Of a stretch of 64,000 nt of DNA, positions 60,701-64,000 are shown one piece after another. The first letter of the stretch is position 1. Each line of letters opens with the position of its first letter. Origin of the DNA: Caprimulgus europaeus (lineage: Eukaryota > Chordata > Aves > Caprimulgiformes > Caprimulgidae). The DNA is taken from contig OU015543.1 of assembly GCA_907165065.1 (NCBI GenBank), forward strand, positions 8,373,501 through 8,437,500, in the 5' to 3' direction. Below the pieces are notes generated by a model, which saw only the letters and a list, made by a program, of their open reading frames with translations, searched no databases and was not told the DNA's origin. The translations under genes were made by a program, and so were the position numbers.

Positions 60701-63700
60701 CTCACCACAGAGAGTCACTAAAAGGGAAGATGTGACCTAACGGAGGCTGGGTACCTGCCCTTCCTTCCATCGTGACAAAATGTGTCTTTCAGAAGAGATA
60801 TGGACCACAAGAAAAGGCTGCTTTACTGTCAGAGAAGTAAAAAGAACGCCAAACAGGTAGGGAGCAGTCAAGAGCCTGTGGCCTCAGAAAGAGAGGACAT
60901 AGAAGTAAACAGATCAGCAGAGCCAGGGATCATAGGAAAGCAGCTAGCAGAGCAGTTTTGAGCACATGACATGTAACACAGAGCAAGTTTGCTGCAGAGG
61001 GTGCACAGTGATTCTCCTGCCCAGAGTCAAGACTACCTTGCAGCCATGCAGTGTGCTCTTAGAGAGGCAGGTATTTTACACAGGTTTGTTCAGCCCCACC
61101 TCAGTAAGGCATTCACACAGACAAGCCAGTAAATTCACATATATTTTCTTATAAGTAAACTTCAGAAAATGCAACTCTAGGGCCTGAAACACATGCTCCA
61201 CTTGTGAAGCCCTAGAGTTGCTGGACACACTACTGTTCCTACTACAAAGCAGAATCCAGTGCCTCTGCAAGGCGCTGGTTCAATCTGCTGACACTTTGTG
61301 TCGATTGGGTTAAGTTTTTTACTCCCTTTGCTTTGCAGCACATTGCTTGTATCTTCAGCTCCACTTGCTAAGCCACGTGAACAGCAGCTACCAGTTGCTG
61401 TTCTCCAGCAGCTCAACAATATTACCTCCTAGGTTGCTTTTGAGTCTACCCTGAGCCTTTTAACCATATTCCACACTTTCAGAGACAGGGAGATTCCTCT
61501 TCCTGTAATACTACCCTTGTAAGCTGTAAACAAGAGATGCAACAGTGCTCCTTTAGCGGACGGTGCAAGCTTTATTTGCATATCCCTTCCCTCCAAAAGC
61601 AATTAGTAGAAGAGGAAGCTTGCCAGTGTTTCAGATGTATGCTCCTTTGTTTCTCCTGTTTTGACGAGATCCATTTATAACCTGAAATTAATTTATCTAA
61701 TTCACATTAACAGAAACTAGTGCAACTCAAGCCTGGCACACCATTAAAGAATGAAGATCGTGAAGACAGGAATACTCATACTAGGAATAGATCAAACTTA
61801 ACTAACAAGGCTTCCTGGCTGGAAGACTATTAGTGAGAAGCTCAACATATCACACCAAGATGTATTCATGAAGAGCTGCTGTCACAGACATACTGTGTAT
61901 TGATGAAGTTTTTGGGTGACTATGATCTGTGTAACTGCAACTGCTGTTTTCATTTCAATGGTGTTGCACCAAGTCAGTTTAGGAAGAAGCTCCTCGTAAC
62001 ACTTCCACCAAGGATGGAGGTAAATGACCAGTCATAATCACAATGATAACGTATACTTGTCCGTAAAATCCACCCTCCAGAAAAATAGCCCTGGAACATC
62101 ATCACTTGCCAACAGACTGGAGTTCAGGCATTGCCAGGCTAAGTTTCTCTTATGGCAACTATGCAAACAGTCACCACTGCTGGACACGCCTGATACTGCT
62201 GCTTAGAACTTTGAATTTGTAGTTATTTGTAAGCTTTGCCAAACTTTAAACTGCTTGGGTTGAAACAGCCCATGCTCAGGGTAGATCCTGAACTCATAAC
62301 TAAGCTCAGGCTGGAAACTGTCCAGGGATTGCACAGTCGTTTTCCAGGGAGTTGCTAAAAGCAGCTGGTTTTCCCCATTGTAATGCTTTCTGAAGGAAGC
62401 TTTCAGGTTTCAGGTTTGGGGGTTTTTTGGGTTTGGTTTGTTTTGTTGGTTTTTTTTTTTAAAGCTGCTTCCTGTTCTTCAGAGCAGGACTTCACAGAGG
62501 ACTGACACATCTGATGATATGCAACCCACCTGCTTCTTCTTCAAGCAGATAGCGTAGTCTAGCCAAGGTAAAAATCTCTATTGTGTCTTTTAATGTAAAA
62601 GCATGAAGCTTCCCAAGTGTTTTCCCACAGATTTACCAAAGCTGAGAAGGCTTCAGAGGATAAAGCAAGACCTATCAGTAGAAGCACAGTACCTCTTAGT
62701 AGTTCCTGCTCCCCCTAGAAGGGGGATACAGGATGCACAATGCTCCCCGACTCCCTTCACAAGAGCCTGAATGGCACAGCTGGGAGAGAGAGAACTCATT
62801 TCAAACGCAGTATGGGTAAAAGTCACTCACCACAAGGATGGGTGCTTTGAAGAACTGGGAACAGCAAGGCAAGGAGCTAAGTTTGATAAAGAGCTGACAA
62901 AAATTGGAATTACCTTGATAAAGTCTCTGGGATTTCTTGGGCAAATGGAAGGTGGTCAGATCTCAGCTAGCTGAGAAATTCAGGAGGAGGATAGGAACAA
63001 GGCTGCACAGAGAGCATCCAAGGAGGCCCAGGAGAGAAAAGGAGGACTGCTTTAGCAATGAAAAAAGCTCAAGTAGTACAAATCAAGATGACAGCCAAAA
63101 ATAGGGAAGACAGGGCAGAGGCTTACAAAGGAAGGCCAGCTGAGCTCTGCCCTAGGGTACTGCATTAACTCAGTTCAAAGCAGGATTAAATCAAGTTGGG
63201 TTCTTTCTCCCCCAGTCAGTTTTTACCAACACCTCCAGGTACATGCCTGGGAAGCGTCAAGTTGGAATTACAGAGACAATCTTGTGTTAACAGCAAACTA
63301 CGGTTACACACGCACATGCCAGGACACCCTGTGTTAAACACAACTGACTTGCACACTAAAGATTACGGAAAGTTAGAAACACACAGGATTAACTTGGTAC
63401 ATGGAGTTGCAAAGCCAATCTGCAAAGCCCACATCTTCAGAGAACTAGATGTATGAGAGACTAAAGGAGCATTCCCCACATTGCACTGCTTTGCAGGAAG
63501 TATTTGTTTTAATTCCAGTATATAAAGTTTGTGGGAACACATAAGATCCCAAGTTTTAGGGGATGCTAATGAAGTGATCTATTCTGGAAAGACCCAACAC
63601 TTCAACATGCAACAAGAAAGTCCAAAGAGTGCCCACAGAACATCCAAAGGAGCCAGGACCAAGACTGTCTAAGCCACTTAGAGGACCTGGACATCCATCT

Positions 63701-64000
63701 CCCTCACACTGTAAATGGATATTAAGTTTCTAAATCCTTCAGGCATCCTTAGCCTCCCCCCAACAGGAATTAGTCACATAAAGGCTCTTTCCTCCCTGGT
63801 CTTTTTGCACATGCCTCAAAACAGGGCTGCCACAGGGCAAAACTACCACTCACTTGTCACCAGGCAGGAACAGGCCACCAAGCACACCATCCTTCTCCTC
63901 GCTCCGACACACATCAGAGGCCTCCGAGCTCTGGGCACTCTCAATAGCACTGTCCATGTCCGACTCATGGTGAACCTCTTGCTGTGCTAAAGTCATCGCG
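51633..64000 (-). CDS. RAB11FIP4: RAB11FIP4, Rab11 family-interacting protein 4, partial gene (3' twelve coding exons)
   Basis: This gene encodes a class II Rab11-FIP, a coiled-coil effector that binds Rab11 (and Arf GTPases in this class) on recycling endosomes and acts in endosomal traffic and cytokinesis. Twelve minus-strand exons join in frame: 63854-64000 (edge), 60005-60196, 58382-58516, 56815-56850, 55844-55943, 55344-55447, 54645-54785, 54015-54096, 53610-53747, 52953-53111, 52474-52617 and 51633-51749. Every junction has GT/AG and phases match, giving 497 residues. I recognise FIP4-type strings such as SDISTYSTASLIS, VYNSELLDVYCSQCC and FRDSIDSCDNDITEK. A long heptad-rich coiled coil runs from about residue 205 to 459. 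It ends in the FIP Rab-binding helix with YMDKIILAILDHNPSILEIK. Human FIP4 is about 637 residues, so roughly 140 N-terminal residues, including the EF-hands, lie beyond the right edge. The paralogue FIP3 shares the C-terminus but, as I recall it, not the central strings. No frameshift or internal stop was seen. Confidence 0.95.
52474..52617 (-). CDS. RAB11FIP4: RAB11FIP4 exon, start of the Rab11-binding region
   Basis: This 144-nt, phase 0-0 exon encodes ENQKLRDQNDDLNGQILSLS then LYEAKNLFATQTKAQSLAAE and IDSASRDE. The acceptor is AAATAG, with a modest pyrimidine tract. The donor is GTAATA. It leads directly into the FIP Rab-binding helix. Confidence 0.94.
52953..53111 (-). CDS. RAB11FIP4: RAB11FIP4 exon, coiled coil with Ser-rich break
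   Basis: This 159-nt, phase 0-0 exon encodes LIEDLRKELEHLQLYKLECE, a Gly/Arg/Ser break RPGRGRSSSSSVSEFN, then AKTREVEMEHEIKRLKQ. The acceptor is CCCACAG and the donor is GTGAGC. The break interrupts the coiled coil with a flexible basic linker. Confidence 0.94.
53610..53747 (-). CDS. RAB11FIP4: RAB11FIP4 exon, coiled coil
   Basis: This 138-nt, phase 0-0 exon encodes ERQRMSDRLEDTSLRLKDEM then DLYKRMMDKLRQNRLEFNKE and REATQE. The acceptor is TATTCTAG and the donor is GTAGGT. Confidence 0.94.
54015..54096 (-). CDS. RAB11FIP4: RAB11FIP4 exon, coiled coil
   Basis: This 82-nt exon encodes VQQLEEENGELKCTVTRLKS then QTERLDE. The acceptor is GACGCAG and the donor is GTAAAA. Its first base completes an arginine codon from the preceding exon. 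Confidence 0.92.
54645..54785 (-). CDS. RAB11FIP4: RAB11FIP4 exon, coiled coil
   Basis: This 141-nt exon encodes VHELEELLKDQETSAEQTLE then EEIKRHREAYSKYEKEKGTE and IELLNT plus AG. It is a continuous charged heptad helix. The acceptor is TTACTTAG and the donor is GTAATA. The open frame continues into the upstream intron without a stop, but that part has no family resemblance. Confidence 0.92.
55344..55447 (-). CDS. RAB11FIP4: RAB11FIP4 exon, coiled coil start
   Basis: This 104-nt exon encodes VTYLEKKVTELENDNLTNGD then LKSKLKQENTQLVH plus AG. Heptad leucines are visible. The acceptor is CTTCCAG and the donor is GTAATA. Confidence 0.93.
55844..55943 (-). CDS. RAB11FIP4: RAB11FIP4 exon, pre-coiled-coil
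   Basis: This 100-nt exon encodes QLFHNSNFSSSNGSTEDLF then RDSIDSCDNDITEK. The acceptor is ATTTCAG and the donor is GTGAGA. It ends on a complete codon, so the next exon starts in phase 0. It leads into the main coiled coil. Confidence 0.93.
56815..56850 (-). CDS. RAB11FIP4: RAB11FIP4 microexon, 36 nt
   Basis: This exon of only 36 nt encodes PNRKISSTAFG. It supplies the last base of a serine codon at its start and two bases of an arginine codon at its end. The acceptor is ATGTAG and the donor is GTAAGA. Without it the protein would lack the SPNRKISSTAFGRQL stretch I recall in this family. It is too short to be found by frame length and was located by looking for the missing peptide between flanking exons. 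Confidence 0.88.
57901..57966 (+). mobile_element. Short CR1 3' tail in a RAB11FIP4 intron
   Basis: Only the last 66 bp of a CR1 are present: GGTTAGACTTGATGATCTTA, AAGGTCTTTTCCAACCTAAA, then ATTCTAAGATTCTG. It lies antisense to RAB11FIP4, within the intron between the exons at 56.8 and 58.4 kb. Confidence 0.85.
58382..58516 (-). CDS. RAB11FIP4: RAB11FIP4 exon with Cys cluster
   Basis: This 135-nt symmetric exon encodes AGQTPRKMRHVYNSELLDVY followed by CSQCCKKINLLNDLEARLKN and LKAN. The C-x2-C-C cluster comes just before the first amphipathic helix. The acceptor is CAAACAG and the donor is GTAAGC. It is one of the segments that most clearly identify FIP4. Confidence 0.93.
60005..60196 (-). 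CDS. RAB11FIP4: RAB11FIP4 exon, Ser/Thr- and acid-rich linker
   Basis: This 192-nt exon encodes SSPHNPSAASDISTYSTASL and the acidic run EEQFEDYGEGDDVD, ending at SDLGSSVSS plus AG. The acceptor is TTGTTTCAG. The donor reads CCAG then GTTGCT, which has the GT but none of the usual +3 to +5 bases. The joined reading SSVSSSAGQTPRK with the next exon matches the family, so this is the real junction. Both ends lie after the second codon base, so skipping it would keep the frame. Confidence 0.92.
63854..64000 (-). CDS. RAB11FIP4: RAB11FIP4 exon at window edge (truncated at 5' side)
   Basis: The exon codes for an acidic, serine-rich segment including QQEVHHESDMDSAIES and ASDVCRSEEKDGVLGG, and ends LPGD plus two bases of a lysine codon. 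The donor is a strong GTGAGT. The acceptor is outside the window, so the exon is partial. The two leftover bases pair with the first base of the exon at 60196, restoring the frame across the junction. Confidence 0.9.

Noticed and set aside
1..64000. CRISPR arrays, insertion sequences, phage or endogenous-retrovirus genes
   Set aside because: There are no regularly spaced repeats, no transposase or retroviral-type frames and no paired long terminal repeats. The sequence is vertebrate nuclear DNA.

Overview
The window looks like bird nuclear DNA, probably from a gene-sparse stretch of a small chromosome. Interspersed repeats are few and are mostly CR1 LINE fragments, which are 5'-truncated and end in the family's ATTCTRTGATTCTRTGA-type 3' tail. 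There are two sharp CpG islands, and coding exons are small and separated by introns. No bacterial, plasmid or viral gene organisation is present.

Layout, left to right. An ancient, decayed CR1/L3-like LINE with a recognisable reverse-transcriptase fragment lies at 0.5-1.4 kb. The rest of the first 10 kb is otherwise unassigned. The mir-365 hairpin (365b/365-2 type, minus strand) is at 10.1 kb and the mir-193a hairpin (minus strand) is at 25.4 kb. The latter sits inside a CpG island spanning about 24.9-27.0 kb, which is the likely promoter of one long minus-strand primary microRNA transcript carrying both. From 27 to 43 kb there are several CR1 copies, a tRNA-Thr(CGT) gene on the minus strand inside a second CpG island (37.1-38.0 kb), a diverged tandem duplication (42.6-43.0 kb), and a single-exon minus-strand open frame at 35.5-35.9 kb. 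That frame encodes a small cysteine-rich protein with a signal peptide, which I do not recognise.

From about 44 kb to the right edge the minus strand carries the 3' three quarters of RAB11FIP4, encoding a class II Rab11-family-interacting protein. Twelve coding exons could be joined exactly in frame (497 codons plus stop), from the window edge at 64000 to the stop at 51633. They are followed by a long 3' UTR with candidate polyadenylation signals near 44.97 and 43.86 kb. The EF-hand N-terminus lies beyond the right edge.

The order RAB11FIP4, tRNA-Thr(CGT), mir-193a, mir-365b, all on one strand, matches what I recall of human 17q11.2, so the block appears to be conserved amniote synteny. The members do not form a pathway: RAB11FIP4 acts in recycling-endosome traffic, the tRNA in translation, and the two microRNAs are post-transcriptional regulators likely made from one transcript. 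The most interesting unexplained item is the small secreted-protein frame at 35.5 kb.
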